From Cycas panzhihuaensis (lineage: Eukaryota > Cycadophyta): a DNA stretch of 64,000 bases. Both the position numbers and the translations under genes were made by a program. Location: the NCBI GenBank assembly GCA_023213395.1, contig CM041465.1, positions 243,667,741 through 243,731,740 of the forward strand. Reading direction: 5' to 3'. Under the pieces are notes generated by a model, which worked only from the letters and a program-made list of their open reading frames with translations, ran no database searches and had not been told where the DNA came from. Each line of letters starts with the position of its first letter. Position 1 is the stretch's first letter. Below, in pieces: positions 11,877 through 24,210 of the stretch.

Positions 11877-12990
11877 ATGGCTTCTAGTATAAGTAATGTA
11901 ATGATACCTAAGTTTGATGGTACTAATTTCTTAAATTAGAGTTATAGGATGAACCTTATTTTTCTATTAAAATACATGGAATTTGACTAAAAATATATAT
12001 GGTACACTTGATTCTAATAGCACTATAGATAAAAAGATGAGCTTTAAGGAGAATGGAAAGAAAAATAATAAAGCATTGGCATTTATCTTTTTGCATTAGA
12101 GGACCACATCTTCCCAATAGTTAGTGACATGACTACATTAAAGGAGGCATATAATACATTGAAGGCCACCTATAAAGGCATTACTACATCTAAACTTTAA
12201 ACACTAAAAGTAAATTTAAAAGTTATAAGATGAATAATAATAAGAGGGTTGATAACTTTATAACAAAGGAATAAGACCTAGTCAATCAAATAAGGGTCTT
12301 AGCAAAAGCTATTAGTGAAAAAAATGTGGGAAAAAAATTCTAAGATGTGTTAGTGATATTGGGAGATTTAAAATAATAACTACAAAAATTGAGATCTTAA
12401 AAGGCCTTACAACACTCAAGATTAATTAACTTAGTGTTGTGTTATTAGTAGTTGAAGAGAAGAATGGTCATAGTGAGTCCTTAGAATATGCATTTTCCAT
12501 TAAGACAAAGATTAAATCATCCTATAAAGTCTAAAGTTCTAAGGGAAGAGGTCAATTTCCTAGAGGAAGGGGATAAAACTTTAGAAACTAGGGGAAATTT
12601 TATCAAGGATGAAGTCAAGTTTATTAAGATTAAGGTCATGGATAATTATATTAAGGTCATGGATAATTCCATCAAGGATAAGGTTAAGATCAAAGATAAT
12701 TCTATCAAAGCCTATTTAACCAAGATTAAGGACAAGGTTTTAGACCTAAAGAAACAGGTAGAGGATAAAGTCTAACGGGAAAAAATCAAAGACAAAGATC
12801 AAGGAGTCTTAGAGGTAGAGAAACAATATAATATTCCTATTTCCATATAAATAGATACTTTGAAATTAATTATTTCACAAAATGGTCCAACATATAAAGA
12901 GAAGTAGCAAATACAGTAATGGAAGAACCAAGGAAGAATGAAAGATGTATTTTATCAAGTCTTGTAGCCAATGAAGAGGAGGATAGTTAG
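11877..12990 (+). pseudogene. gag: copia-A1 gag with a Gly/Gln/Arg-rich nucleocapsid linker
   Basis: Start ATG 11877 (MASSISNVMIPKFDGTNF). The first Trp is now a stop. UBN2-type capsid sense follows ('TTLKEAYNTLKATYKG'). From about 12520 the true frame is GRGQFPRGRG followed by many G-Q/G-R dipeptides whose Gln and Arg codons have become TAA/TAG/TGA. The neighbouring frame is therefore left open and gives a false 95-codon Lys-rich frame at 12488-12775. A degenerate CCHC-like position near 12830-12880 has lost its cysteines. Copia-A2 has the same linker, so the frame choice is supported by two copies. Confidence 0.7.
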
Positions 12991-13215
12991 TCTAATAATT
13001 CATGTTGTTTTATTCATATGACACATAGGAAAGAATGGTTCAAAAAGTTAGATAATACTAAAAAATACAAAATCATGTTTAGAGATAATACTATACAAGC
13101 TATAATAAGTAAAGGAAATATAGCTATCCAAATAGATTTTAGAGAGACTAGGTACATCAATGATGTACTTTATATCCCTACACTCAAGAAAATATTTTTA
13201 TTAGTTAGATAAATG
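12991..13215 (+). pseudogene. pol: copia-A1 protease
   Basis: Residues 'CCFIHMTHRKEWFKKLDN' correspond to the region after the DSGCS-HM active site of copia proteases. The catalytic Asp itself is not preserved. 'INDVLYIPTLKKIFLLV' is the standard end phrase. Copia-A2 has the same segment at 42399-42650 with more of the motif left. Confidence 0.65.
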
Positions 13216-14279
13216 ATGGAGAAAAGTACAAAGTTATCTTTGATAATAGTGAGTGCATCATTAAGGATAATTTGAGAAATAAGATAATAGTTATTAAGGG
13301 TTAAATAACTAGTGATAGATTATTTAAGTTAGTTATACCCCAGCTAAATGCTATACCTTGAAAGCATCAATTAATATGGATAGTGAGACTTGGTATAAAA
13401 GATTTGGCTATGTGAACTATAATAACTTAGCATTAATGAAAAAGATAGAAATAGTAGTTGGTCTATCTATTATTGAATATGATAAAGAAGTATGTAAAGG
13501 TTGTATACTAGGCAAATAACAAATAAAAGGATTCCCTAATTATAATTATAAAGAAAATGAGCCTATTCAACTGGTATATACAGATTTATATGGACCAATA
13601 TATGTACCTTTACTTAGAGGAGCTAAGTATTTCATAATTTTTATTGATGATTTTATAAGAATGACTTGGATTTATTTTTTTTCAAATTTAAAGCAGATGT
13701 AGTATAATGTTTTATTGACTTCAAAGTAATGATTAAAAGGTAAAGTAGACATAAAATATTAACCCTTACATTAGATAATATAAAATAATTCATTTTAAAT
13801 GAATTTAAGGACTATTATAGGAAGCAACTTACTAATCCTTATGCCCCTCAATAAAATGGGATAGTAGAAAGAAAAAATAAGACTATTGTTGAAATGACTA
13901 TAAGCATGCTTAAGGATAAATATCTTAGCAATGAGTATTAGGTAGAAGTTATGTATATAATTGTTTCTTTATTAAACAAATACATAATAAAGGTAGTAAG
14001 ATGGGTCATACTTGAGGAGGCTTAAATATATCATAAGCCAAGTATTAAACATATAAGAGTGTTTGGGTGCATAACATATACACATGTTCCAGATCAGATA
14101 AGGATAAAGTTAAATGATAGAAGCACCAAGTATATATTTATAGGATATAATGATACATCAAGATCTTATAAATTGTATGAGTCTAAGGGTGGAAAAACCA
14201 TCATGAGTAGGGATATCATCTTTAATGAAGATGAATTTTATAATATAAGGTTATTGATAAAGATAAAAGTATTATGATT
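13216..14279 (+). pseudogene. pol: copia-A1 GAG-pre and integrase
   Basis: 'ETWYKRFGYVNYNNLALMKK' and 'CKGCILGK' form the zinc-binding entry. The core begins 'LVYTDLYGPI' (first Asp kept) and 'FIIFIDDFIRMTWIYFF'. A frameshifted middle keeps 'LTLDN', and 'GIVERKNK' keeps the Glu. The C-terminal part is open at 14059-14277 ('FGCITYTHVPDQIRIKLNDRS', 'YIFIGYNDTSRSYKLY'). Frameshifts and stops occur throughout, so it is non-functional. Adjacent to protease and RT in copia order. Confidence 0.8.
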
Positions 14280-14821
14280 AATGTAGAATTTAACTCAAGT
14301 GGTATAAACATATCCAGTATAAGTAGAACAAGTCCATACATTTGAAATTAAAGGGTTCTAAAATAGGTAGAAAGGGGTCATAACTCTCAAAATATTTTAA
14401 ACATAAACTTTGAAAGAAGAACAACAAGACACTAAGGGTAAATTTTACACTAATAACTTAGGTCATGGAGTCAAATGAGTCTAAAAAATTTGAGGACGTA
14501 AATAGCCAAGATGAATGGGAAAAAAGAATGAAGGAAGGATATAACACCTTAGTGAAGAATAATATTTAGGAGTTAGTTGATTTACCACTAAGAAAAAATG
14601 CCGTTAGAATGAAATGGGCCTACAAGACCAAATACAAATTAGATACTTTTATTAATAAATATAAGGCATGATTAGTTCAAAAGGGCTATACTCAAATTAA
14701 AGACATAGACTATAATGAAACATTTACACCAGTTGTAGGGTTAGGAATAATTAGATTAATCATGCCCTTAAGTACATAATAAGATTTTATAGTCCATTAG
14801 ATGGATGTAAAGAGTACCTTC
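14280..14821 (+). pseudogene. pol: copia-A1 reverse transcriptase, 5' part (split gene)
   Basis: A linker up to about 14470 is followed by RT entry sense ('EDVNSQDEWEKRMKEGYNTLVKNN', 'VRMKWAYKTKYKLDT', 'IDYNETFTPV') and ends in 'MDVKSTF' at 14821. There the frame is cut by the 24.5-kb Tat-1 element. The next residues of the domain ('INDEIYVQ', 'LKGFEVKGKED') resume at 39340. Copia-A2 shows the uncut version at 44270-44350. CCTTC at 14817-14821 is repeated at 39335-39339. Confidence 0.85.
14817..14821. repeat. Target site duplication of Tat-1, left copy (CCTTC)
   Basis: CCTTC here and at 39335-39339 flank the 24.5-kb element exactly. Uninterrupted copia-A2 has a single GCCTTC at the equivalent place (about 44276-44281), so this is a true 5-bp target duplication. 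Confidence 0.85.
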
Positions 14822-17137
14822 TATTTTCTGACTTCTTGGAATGGGTTTGAATACTTGACCAAGAAAGGTAAGTGCATGTATGTTTTTCACCCCTTTCAAC
14901 TCTTTATTGATTTATATCTAAGTTTATATGGATGATACTTACTTGATTGCTTACTTGATGGTCAATCTATACCCCTCTTGCATGCTAATGACGATCAAGA
15001 CCTTGATCCATGCCTTTAATGTCCACCTAATAAACTTCTTAGGTTGGAAAATGCGCCTCCCCAACCACTTGCAACTTGTTTCTTTACTAATTATTACTTC
15101 ATTTTTAATTGTTTAGCCTTATTTTCACCTTGATGCCACTTGATGATAACTAATTATTGACTTTAGGATGTGTCACTTATGAGTTTACTTGATTATATAA
15201 CGTAAAGTTGGTAAAAAATGAATTATGTTTCCTTATCACTTTATTTTTTAACTATACTAATTTTATTATGAAGTATTTTATAGTATGGAAATTAAATTTA
15301 TGGTATGACTATTACCAACTTACATTCAACTTTAATGGTGATAGTTAGCTCATAAATGATAGATTATTAGCCATAGTAGGATGTGTCAACTCCAAGTCAT
15401 CTCACATCAATCTTAAGACACTAAACATACCTTAATCTTCTCATTTTCTTTGCTTTTCTCAAGGAAAATCCCTCAATCCATGAGCATCACTTATGGTTTT
15501 TGGTTAATGGTTTGGGTAGAAAATCACCAACCCTCTCCCTCATTTCATCTATAAATCCCCCACAAATTTTTAAATAGAGAGAGGAGACTTTTGTGTAAGA
15601 GATACCATGTCATTACGCTATCAAATGTTTTCTAGACTCTAGCAATTTGGTTCAAACAACTAACTTTCATTTAGGAGATTGCAAATAAATAACTAAGAGC
15701 TATTGGAGAGCCATTTGGGGAAATATTCAATAGCCATTGGCCATAATATCCTAGTAAAGATATAGGTAATCCACTTATCCTTTTTTAAGGTAATATTCAT
15801 TCTCTTTAGTTCATCTTAATCATGCCATGTTATGTGATTTCTTGATGAACATTTGCTAGTGGGCTCTTTTATTTTTCTTATGATCTTATTTTCTTAGTGA
15901 GTAGAGTCTCTTCTTACCATTTTTAACTTATTTTCTTGATTAACTCTTTTGAACAAGTTGTAATATTAGGGAGGTTTCCTAAGTACAATTTAGAAAACCA
16001 TATATAGTAGGGGATGGTTGCCATCCTGAGGCACCCCAACCTATTTATCTCTCTGTTATGCTCATAGATTTAGGATTTTTTTCTTTATGTTTTGAACTTA
16101 TACCATTTTATGAGTTATATATGATTATTTGCATTAGATTTATTAAAACTTTGCTATCTTTATAAGAAACTAACATTTTTATAGGGAGGAGAAAGAAGTT
16201 TGTGAGACACTTAATTAATTTCTATTATTCTAACATTCTAATAACTCCCACACCACCTATCATTAAAAGGATAAGCTCTATACTCCCTTTCCTTTGATAT
16301 TATTTTAAAGGTTCTATGCTTTACACTCTCTTTTTTTAATTATAAAGGCTTTGGGCAAGTAGAGATACTTCCAAAATCCTTTTAGGATTAGGTAAGTATT
16401 AACTCTATTTCCTTCCTACCATGCTAAAGATACCATGGTTTGATAAAAGGAAGTTGTCGCTTCTCTAATATACTCCTTTCTGGTACGCATCTTTACTTTT
16501 GATTTGTCATTCTTTTCAATTGATATATCATAAGGAAAAGAAAGAAAAAGAAAAGAGAAAATTATAAACATTTATTTATTTTCTTATTGCCTCCTTTTCA
16601 TTGTGTTTCCCTGAAACAAGAGAAAAATACAAAAAAAAAGAAACAAAAAAGGATTAGCTATACTACACTTCCTTTATTTCTATATACATTACACTACATT
16701 TCTAAAGTAGAGAGTAGGACCAATATGTTATCTACTAGATTTTGAGCCCAATACATGAGGAAGGATCGTGCTATCATAAGTGTCAAATCTACAAGAGTAG
16801 AATATAAACCCAACTAGAAATAGGTTAGGTGCATTAATTTAAAGTAAAAGAGTACATAGTTGCATTTTAGGAGTAAGTTATGCCTTCCCCTTTTGGCCAT
16901 AGGCTTATTTGACACCCAAGGCCACACCTTTTCTTTAATGCACATGTGCACATGCTCACGCCTTTAGTTTGGTCTCTTAGGTAGAGAAGAATGATTCCCC
17001 TTGCAAATGCACTCAAGTAGTGCACGAGTGCCTTAAATTAGTGCCTTAAGATTCATTGCACTTGTAGAAGTCTCATACCTTAAGCCTACTACTACATTAG
17101 TATATCATCCTAAGTCATTACTATTAGGTGTATTTCA
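14822..17137 (+). repeat. Tat-1 5' LTR (2316 bp)
   Basis: It starts TATTTTCTGAC (TG decayed to TA) and ends GTGTATTTCA. The partner is 37012-39334. TCTATAAATCC at 15548-15558 is conserved in both LTRs and is the best TATA box, about 725 bases in; this gives a short U3 and a very long R/U5. The 62-codon open frame at 14928-15116 and others inside are not genes. Poly-purine, poly-A and AT-rich stretches near 16530-16650 differ in length between the two LTRs. Confidence 0.85.
15548..15558 (+). promoter_or_regulatory. Candidate TATA box of the Tat-1 5' LTR
   Basis: TCTATAAATCC, conserved at 37735-37746 in the 3' LTR (TCTATAAATTCC). It is the cleanest TATA-like element shared by both LTRs. Transcription would start about 30 bases downstream. 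Confidence 0.5.
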
Positions 17138-17138
17138 C

Positions 17139-17158
17139 TAGAAACCATACTAAGGACT
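17139..17158 (+). promoter_or_regulatory. Decayed primer binding site of Tat-1
   Basis: TAGAAACCATACTAAGGACT lies one base after the LTR end. The less decayed relative Tat-2 has TGGTGACCATACTGGGGACC at the same place (58798-58817). The differences are mostly G-to-A (plus one C-to-T), as expected of deaminated methyl-cytosines. The primer tRNA is not tRNA-iMet; I cannot name it safely. Confidence 0.6.
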
Positions 17159-17397
17159 CATTAGTAGGAAATCCCTTTGATTATTCTAGGCATTCATTAC
17201 ACAACCTCTTAACATCTAGGGTTCACTATGGTGTTAGGAAATAATCCATACACATCTTATCCCTATTCCCTATTCATGTTTCTAAGAGAATTAAGTCATC
17301 CCATGGATGTGATGCTTTTCTTGTCACCTATGTAACTTACCCCCTTAGAAGTCAAACCACTCTATGCCTCCATCACATTAATTGACCAAGGTTGCCG

Positions 17398-19850
17398 ATG
17401 GAGGGGTATCCATTAGAGTAGGCTTATGATTTGTATGCCTACAATTAGCCATATACTGAGGTCCCTTATCCATATGAGGATATTTCCCATATCATTGGGG
17501 ACTCATCCTACCATATTACTAAGCAATTAGAGGTCTATCAAGACCCTTTGCCTCCCCTTCCATATATCATAGGAGGGGGCCAACTTGTGGATCCTGTTCA
17601 ACATCTTAAGTAGGCTACCATCCCCATCCCTATCTATTCTAGTCACTAAGTAGAGTATGCATCTTCTTAAGACCAAACCCATACTCTATATAGTGATGTA
17701 GCTGAGGCTATAAGGGAATATTTTAAGGTGATAGCCACTCATCCCCTTAATATGGATATGCCATCTACTTTTTACTTTATTTATAACCTCTATCAAGGTC
17801 CCACCCTCGACCTCTTTTAATGTCACCACATCTTCTTTTCAAGAGGGTAAATCCACCCTAATTATTGGAGATATCTATTTGAATAAAGAGGCCTCATAAG
17901 GTATACAAATCCCCTATATAGGGACAAGTATATCTCCTCTTCAAATGATAACCCATTAACCTATCATAACCCTTGTTCCCCCACTTTCGTCCACCATACC
18001 TCCACGACCTCATCACCTAGGGCAAGGAGGTTTTGCCCCTACTTGTCCATGTCTGTGCCAAGTGGGCCTATCTCTATATGTCCCCTTAGGGTACATATCA
18101 AAACCTTAGGGGCATGGAGGTTCAAACCCCCTTCCTACCTATGGGGTAAACTCTCTCCATCCCTATGGGGTTGCCCCTTCCATAGGAGGACTCTTTGGTT
18201 AGAATCCTCTACTGCATCTTGCTTCTTAAATCCATTACTCTATACCACTTGTTGTCTTCTCTCAAAGGGCACCTATATACCCATATGCTCCTCTTTACTA
18301 TTATTATACCCCTCTAGGGGCACAAGCCCCAATCCCACCTACTTATGTGGTGTGCCCCTAAGGTGGGCTAAGGTCCCCTTGCCTACCTCCTTATATAGCA
18401 TACCCCCATTTGTGGATTATTCCTCCTTACTAATTAGGAGGAACTCCATATTCCCCTTCCTCTTATGTCCCTTATCAGCAGGGGCATATTTCTTATATAT
18501 CTTCCTCCTACTAGACATATGCCCAAGGTGGATACCCCTATTTGGCATTAATGTACTCTTTAACCAACTTACTAACCCAACTAGGGGTCTAACCTTTTGT
18601 CAATTATGAATCAACCCCTTTATTTATGGAGGTATTATGAACAAACTTACCCCCTCATCTATATGAAGTACCTAAATTTAATGGTGTTTCATCTCAAGAC
18701 CCTATAGAGCATGTTAGGACATTTGCCATGGCATGCATAGATAATTGGGCACATAACTACATACTTATAAAACTATTTCCTAGGTCGCTTCAAGGGGATG
18801 AACTAAAATGGTTCTATTATCTCCCTACCCACTCAATTTCTATATTTCAATAATTAATTGATGCTTACATCAACTACTTTGGTATGGCTTAACCTTTTGA
18901 AAGTGGGGGTTAAATCCCTGCTTTCACTCAAACAAGACCATGAAGAATTGAATGGTGACTTCATATGGTGATTCCATGACCTCATCTACCCTTCCAAGGC
19001 CACCTTGTCAAAAGAGGTAAAGAGGAACATCTTTGTGAATGCATTGTGTCTTGAGGTGCATGTGGAAGTCCTCAAAGTACAGGTAACCATTTGTGAGTCT
19101 ACCATAGCTAAATGTTTTGCATTGGAATCCATCAAGATCCAAGTTGATCTCAAAAAGATTCCTAGAAATTGACAATGTCATGAGGTACTAGCTCCCCCAC
19201 ATGACCAAAAGGGTAGACAACAACCCTCTAGGCCTTCTATCAATACAACTATTAAGACCCTAGATCCTCTTACTTCCATTATTTGTTCTTTAAAGTGGGT
19301 GATAAGAGAGTTGAAGTTATAATAAGCTCAACCCATATTTGAGCCACATACTCCTCAACAAGGATATTGACAGGTTCACCAAACTACCTAAACTCTACCA
19401 CCAAAAAATGAAGGCCCCCAATATTCTTAAGGAAATTAGACAAGACCTCCTCCCAAAAAGAAGTGATATTCATTCCATGATGAGTGCACCCATGATGATT
19501 CGAGGCATTAGACTTAATACCCTAAACTTGCACTACCACATGACCCCCAATCCTAAGGCACCTCTAAACACAATTTGGAGTAATTAGTCCACTAGGATTC
19601 ATTCCCTAACCATGAGAAATAATATTAAGAGGTACAATAACAAAATAGGTAAACAAGGAAGAGGATTCCTTCCTCTGCCTCCCTTATTGGACCAATACAA
19701 TGGTAAAGAACCTACTAATACTTCATCCCATTCAAGCCCAATGGCTCAACCTATAACATCCTCTTAACCTAAGAACAAGGGTAAGAGGATTATCCAATTG
19801 CTTGAGACCACCTAAGTATGCCTAGTTACATGCTTTCAAGTAATAAAAGA
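17398..19850 (+). pseudogene. gag: Tat-1 gag
   Basis: The start at ATG 17398 (MEGYPLE) is supported by Tat-2, whose gag begins MEGYPSD at 59038. About 400 residues rich in Pro, Ser, Thr and Tyr come first (17398-18600). The capsid domain (Retrotrans_gag) follows: 'VPKFNGVSSQDPIEHVRTF' at about 18668-18725, then 'LQGDELKWFYYLP' near 18790. The basic C-terminal part runs to about 19850. Frameshifts and stops are frequent. The 188-codon open frame at 18043-18609 is a shadow: the true neighbouring frame aligns with Tat-2 gag ('LYMSP', 'STPLFMEVL') and holds the stops. The intact protein would form particles. Confidence 0.75.
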
Positions 19851-20880
19851 GACTAGAGAGGCCTCTATCTACTTCACAATAACATACATCTTTAGAGAAT
19901 CCTCCAACTAAGTTTTCTATTATACCAAAGACCATACCTATACACTGGGGAGTTATGATTTAATGTGTTCCATCTCCCAACCTATGAGAAAAGGGAGGGA
20001 ATTCTTAATAATTAAAGAACCCCATACAGTCTCTGCTAGAATGTTTATGATGGATATTTTAAAGAGTTGTCCTGATTAGAGAGCCCTCCTTTTAGGGTCT
20101 TTAGTGTATAATGATACACCCATCCACACTATGGACACTTCTCTATAAAAAATGTCCACTCTCATTATATTTGACCCCTACAACCTCCCATCAACCAAGG
20201 ATAGGTGGCTCTATTAGTACTATCATTTTATGATTATGATTAAGATGCCTAAATTTACCTTAAGGAGGACCATTATGGATAATGGTTCCTGTCTGAATGC
20301 TATGATGGTATGCATGCTAAAAAAGTTGGGCATAGAGGCTTTTGAACCCATCACTTAGAGATGTAAAGGGTATGATGGGATTGAGAAGGCACCTTTGGGG
20401 ATGGTGACCCTACCACTTACATTAAAAGATAAGATAGTACAAATAGACATTATTGTCTTAGACATCGATGTCGACTATAATCTTTTATTAAGTTAACCTT
20501 AATTAGATAAAATAGAAGTGGTATATTCTCTATGATTGGGCCAACTCACATTTGTCCACCAAGGACAAATTATAGTTATTACCTAAGAGTTGCAACTTAC
20601 TTAATCATACCATCAAGTATGCTAAGCTATTTTCAGAGTTGTATATAGGGAGGAGGATCCCTCTAATCCATCTGTCATAGGGTTCTTTGAGGATGAACTA
20701 CCCTACAAAGAGGATGGAGTCCCTCCCTCTCAACTGAACTTGATTCACTTTACTCCCATAGGTATTAGGAACTATGACTATTTAGTTATTCTTAGTGATA
20801 TAGAGTCTAATGATGGTTGCAAAGAGCCTCTACAACAAGTTTCTTTCCCCAATATTACAAGGGAGGAAATGTCATAAATT
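19851..20880 (+). pseudogene. pol: Tat-1 protease region
   Basis: Sense resumes through stops. The retropepsin site is 'RTIMDNGSCLNAM' near 20265-20300 (D-N-G-S in place of D-S/T-G; the same DNGS occurs in Tat-2, so this is a family trait rather than decay). 'YDGIEKAPLGMVTLPL' and 'IDIIVLDIDVDYNLLL' follow, the usual beta strands of Ty3/gypsy proteases of this type. It lies between gag and RT as expected. Confidence 0.75.
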
Positions 20881-21680
20881 GACACCTCTTCTCCATTTTG
20901 TATAAACCCATATGTATTAGGGCTACCTTCATCACACGATTCCCTATCTCCTTTAAGATGAGATTACCCCTACCTTGGGGCATAGATGGCTCACCATTCA
21001 TCTCGAATCATACATAATAGGCACCTTGATCTAATCCACCTTCTAGTGGGACATTCCTTAGGGGTACAAGGTAGATCTACTAACTATGTGTGAGACTCCC
21101 CTTCAATTCACCCCCACCTACCACACACTATAAATTTGCTTAGGTATATGGAGAACCAACTAGCACTTAATCCTTTGTCTAAGGGGCCCAATCAATCCTC
21201 ATTGATACATAATGATGATAAAGATTTAGAATATGTCTTTTCTCATGATAAGTCCGTTATATATGACCATTAGCCCTCCTAAAGTTCTCCAACATAGGTA
21301 AAGAGGAGACCTATCATAAGGGTGCACTCCAACATGTCAAAGAAGTCACCTATTATATAGAATAGTTGATCGATTGCTATCAGCCTATCACACCTCCATA
21401 ATTCCCCTAACCTCCTATAAGAAAGACTATTCATGGAATATATTGCTTTGAGGACAATGAGGAGTTGCTAGAATACTTAGTAAGGTCTTTGCCCAACTTA
21501 CCTTCTGGATACCACAATCTTAGTTTCTAGAAGTGTTTAGCCTTTAACTCTCCCTTAGCCAATCCCAATAGGGCAATTACCCTATTTAATCCACCTATTA
21601 ACCAAGCTCCCCTCCACTTTGAGGAAGGGAATGTCTTGTGCATAGGAGGAACTAAGGACATTATCCTTACTCTTGATTAG
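20881..21680 (+). other. Tat-1 protease-RT spacer
   Basis: This is weakly coding in appearance with many stops and no recognised domain. It aligns loosely with Tat-2 at 62335-62700, where the RT block is missing. Confidence 0.4.
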
Positions 21681-23150
21681 ATTATCAAGATGGCATTAAA
21701 TGCTTACCCAAAGAGGTTGAGGAGTACCTAAAACTCTTTCATGAGTTTCAAAGCATGTTTGCATGGGACTACTTTGACATGAAGGGCATTGACCCTAATA
21801 TTATTACCCACAATCTTATAATAATTCTAGGTTCCTAACTTATTTGACAAAAATAATGTCTATTACATTCTAAATTATTAGCTATGGTCAAGATGGAAGT
21901 GGAGAAGCTATACAACATGGGCCTTATCACTTATATCAACTATTCAAACTGGGTGTCCAACATAGTCCTGGTTACAAAAAAGAATAGGACCATTTAGATT
22001 TATGTTGATTTTAGGGATATTAATAATACATATCCCAAAGATAATTTTTTATTACCATTTATCGATTAAATTATTGATTATATAATGAGGTTTAAAGTTA
22101 TGCCCTTAATGGATGGCTTCTCTAAGTACAACCAAATCTAAATATCCCTTGAGGATCACCACAAAATAACTTTTACTACTCCCTAGGGAACATTCATGTA
22201 TAAATCAGTGCCCTTTGGACTGAAGAATGTTGGGGCAACCCACAAGAGGGCCATGCAGGTCATATTTCATGAACTTATCAACAAAATTCTTAAGGTCTTT
22301 ATGGATGACTTAATGGGCCTTTCCCACAAGAGGGCCAATCACCCCATAGAACTAAGGAAGATTTTCATTAGGTGTTATAAGTACCATGTTAACCTAAAAG
22401 GAATCTAGGTTGATATGGATAAGGTCAAAGCTATAGTTGAGATGTTACCCCCAAAGACATAACAACAAATGAAGTTATTTTTGGGGTGATTGGGTTTCTT
22501 ATAATGTTTTTTAGTAGATTTTGTAATTAATTTAAAATCACTAACTAATTTACTTAAAAAGGAGATCCCATTTGTTTGGACCCTTAGAGATTAAGAGGCC
22601 TTTCAAGAGCTTAAGAGAGCTCTTATCTCAGCTCCCATTTTGTCCCCTTCATGCTTTGATTGGCCCTTCATTCTTTATATCTCAACAACTAATGAGTTTA
22701 TGAGTGCCATACTTGCCCCAAAAGATGACTCTAAAATTGAAAGAGTCATCTACTTCATGACCAAACCCTCATGGTAGTTGAACTAAATTACCCCCTAATA
22801 GAAAAAGAATGCCTAACATTGGTGTTCACCATCAAGAAGCTTCAATATTACCTTCTTGGTAATACTACATATGTTACAATTCAATCAAACCTATTGTGTT
22901 ATTTAATGATTTAGTTTGACTTGATAAGTAGATAGGAAAATGGGCCATCCTTCTCCAAGAATAGGACCTCAAGGTCATTAACCATAAATCAAACAAAAGA
23001 ATGGTTATAACAGAGCAACTTATGAATGCATTAATCCCCAATTCAACAAATATCCCAGTTGATGATTCCCTAATTGACAAAGTAATTCTAGCACTATAAT
23101 AGGCTGACACCCATCCATTGGCTAAAAATGGATGATATGGAAATATAATC
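21681..23150 (+). pseudogene. pol: Tat-1 reverse transcriptase and RNase H
   Basis: The RT begins with 'LLAMVKMEVEKLYNMGLI' (about 21880) and continues 'SNWVSNIVLVTKKN', 'IYVDFRDINNTYPKDNFLLP' and 'PLMDGFSKYNQI'. The central open part is 22196-22408: 'YKSVPFGLKNVGATHKRAMQ' and the catalytic box 'VFMDDLM' (22294-22312) with both aspartates. The connection and RNase H follow: 'FVWTLRD', 'PILSPSCFDWPFILYIS' and 'FMSAIL'. The RNase H catalytic Asp position is changed. The minus-strand open frame at 22874-23152 is a shadow. Ty3/gypsy order is clear because integrase follows rather than precedes. Confidence 0.8.
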
Positions 23151-24210
23151 AACTACCTAATATACTAAAAGTATCTAATAAATCCAACAAATACTAGTGA
23201 GAAATCTAAGTTATGTGTAAGGGCTTTTGCCTAGTAATACTTTCTTATTCAGGACATATTATATAAAAGATCATTTGATAACATTCTCCTCTATTGTATC
23301 AACCTTGGGGAGACTAATCAAGTCCTTCATGAATGCCATGATAACATTTGTGGTGGACACTTTAGGGGCTAACCCATGGCTCAATGATTTTTGTGCATAG
23401 GCTTTTATTAGCCAACTCTTTTCAAGGATGCCTATATATATGCCTAATATTGCCACAAATGCCAAGAGCATACCAACATGATACACCAACCTTCTAAAGT
23501 ATTACATGTAATAATATCACCATGGATATTCTCCCAATGGGGCCTTAACCTCACTAGGGTAATAATCGCCCCCCCTTTCTTAGCCTAGTATAAGTTTATT
23601 CCAATGGAAATAGAATACTTTACTAAATGGGTTAAGGCTATACCTTTATCCTTAATGATAGGTAAGATGGTCACTACCTTTGTCTTTCAACATATTATTT
23701 ATACATTTGGAGTCCTCGATATCCTTATTATGGACAATGAAACTTCTTTCTATAATGAAAAGATAGATGGGATTTATGGGAGGTTTAAAATCTCTCATAA
23801 GACTTTGTCTCCCTATTATCCCTAGGCCAATGGCTAAATCAAGGCCTTTAACAAGACCTTCATCAACATTCTTAAGAAACTCGTCATCCAATCTCAATAA
23901 GATTGACACTTATAAGTTCACCTAGATTTATGGGCCTACCAAACATTTATTATGATGGCCATGGGTATGACATTATTTTTCCTAGTTTATGGATTAGAAG
24001 CAGTGCTACCCCTTGAAGTTGAAATCCCTTCCTTAAGGGTTTTCCCTAAGGAATTTGTAGATGAAAAGTGTGATGCCAAGTATGTCTCCTTGATTTTGAG
24101 GTACTAGATGAAAAATGCCTCACCATATACTAAGCTAACCTTGTATCTAAGGATAAAGAATAAAAGACACATAACAAATATCTATGATCATGAACTCTAG
24201 TCCCTAGGGA
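23151..24210 (+). pseudogene. pol: Tat-1 integrase
   Basis: The zinc region 'HECHDNICGGHFRG' and 'CHKCQEH' lies at about 23320-23475. The core begins at 'MEIEYFTKWVKAIPL' (Asp now Glu in 'iEYFTKW', 23604 on); the second Asp is in 'ILIMDNETSF'. The catalytic Glu position is altered in the decayed 'ANG-IKAFNKT'. Then 'FLVYGLEAVLPLEVEIPS' (about 23980) is the usual integrase tail of gypsy elements of this lineage. There is no chromodomain. Shadow open frames lie on the minus strand at 23271-23489 and 23652-23909. Confidence 0.8.

Noticed and set aside
18043-18609. 188-codon open frame, the second longest in the window, rich in Leu/Pro/Ser
   Set aside because: The neighbouring frame aligns with Tat-2 gag on both sides and within (LYMSP, STPLFMEVL), so this is a shadow frame left open by decay.
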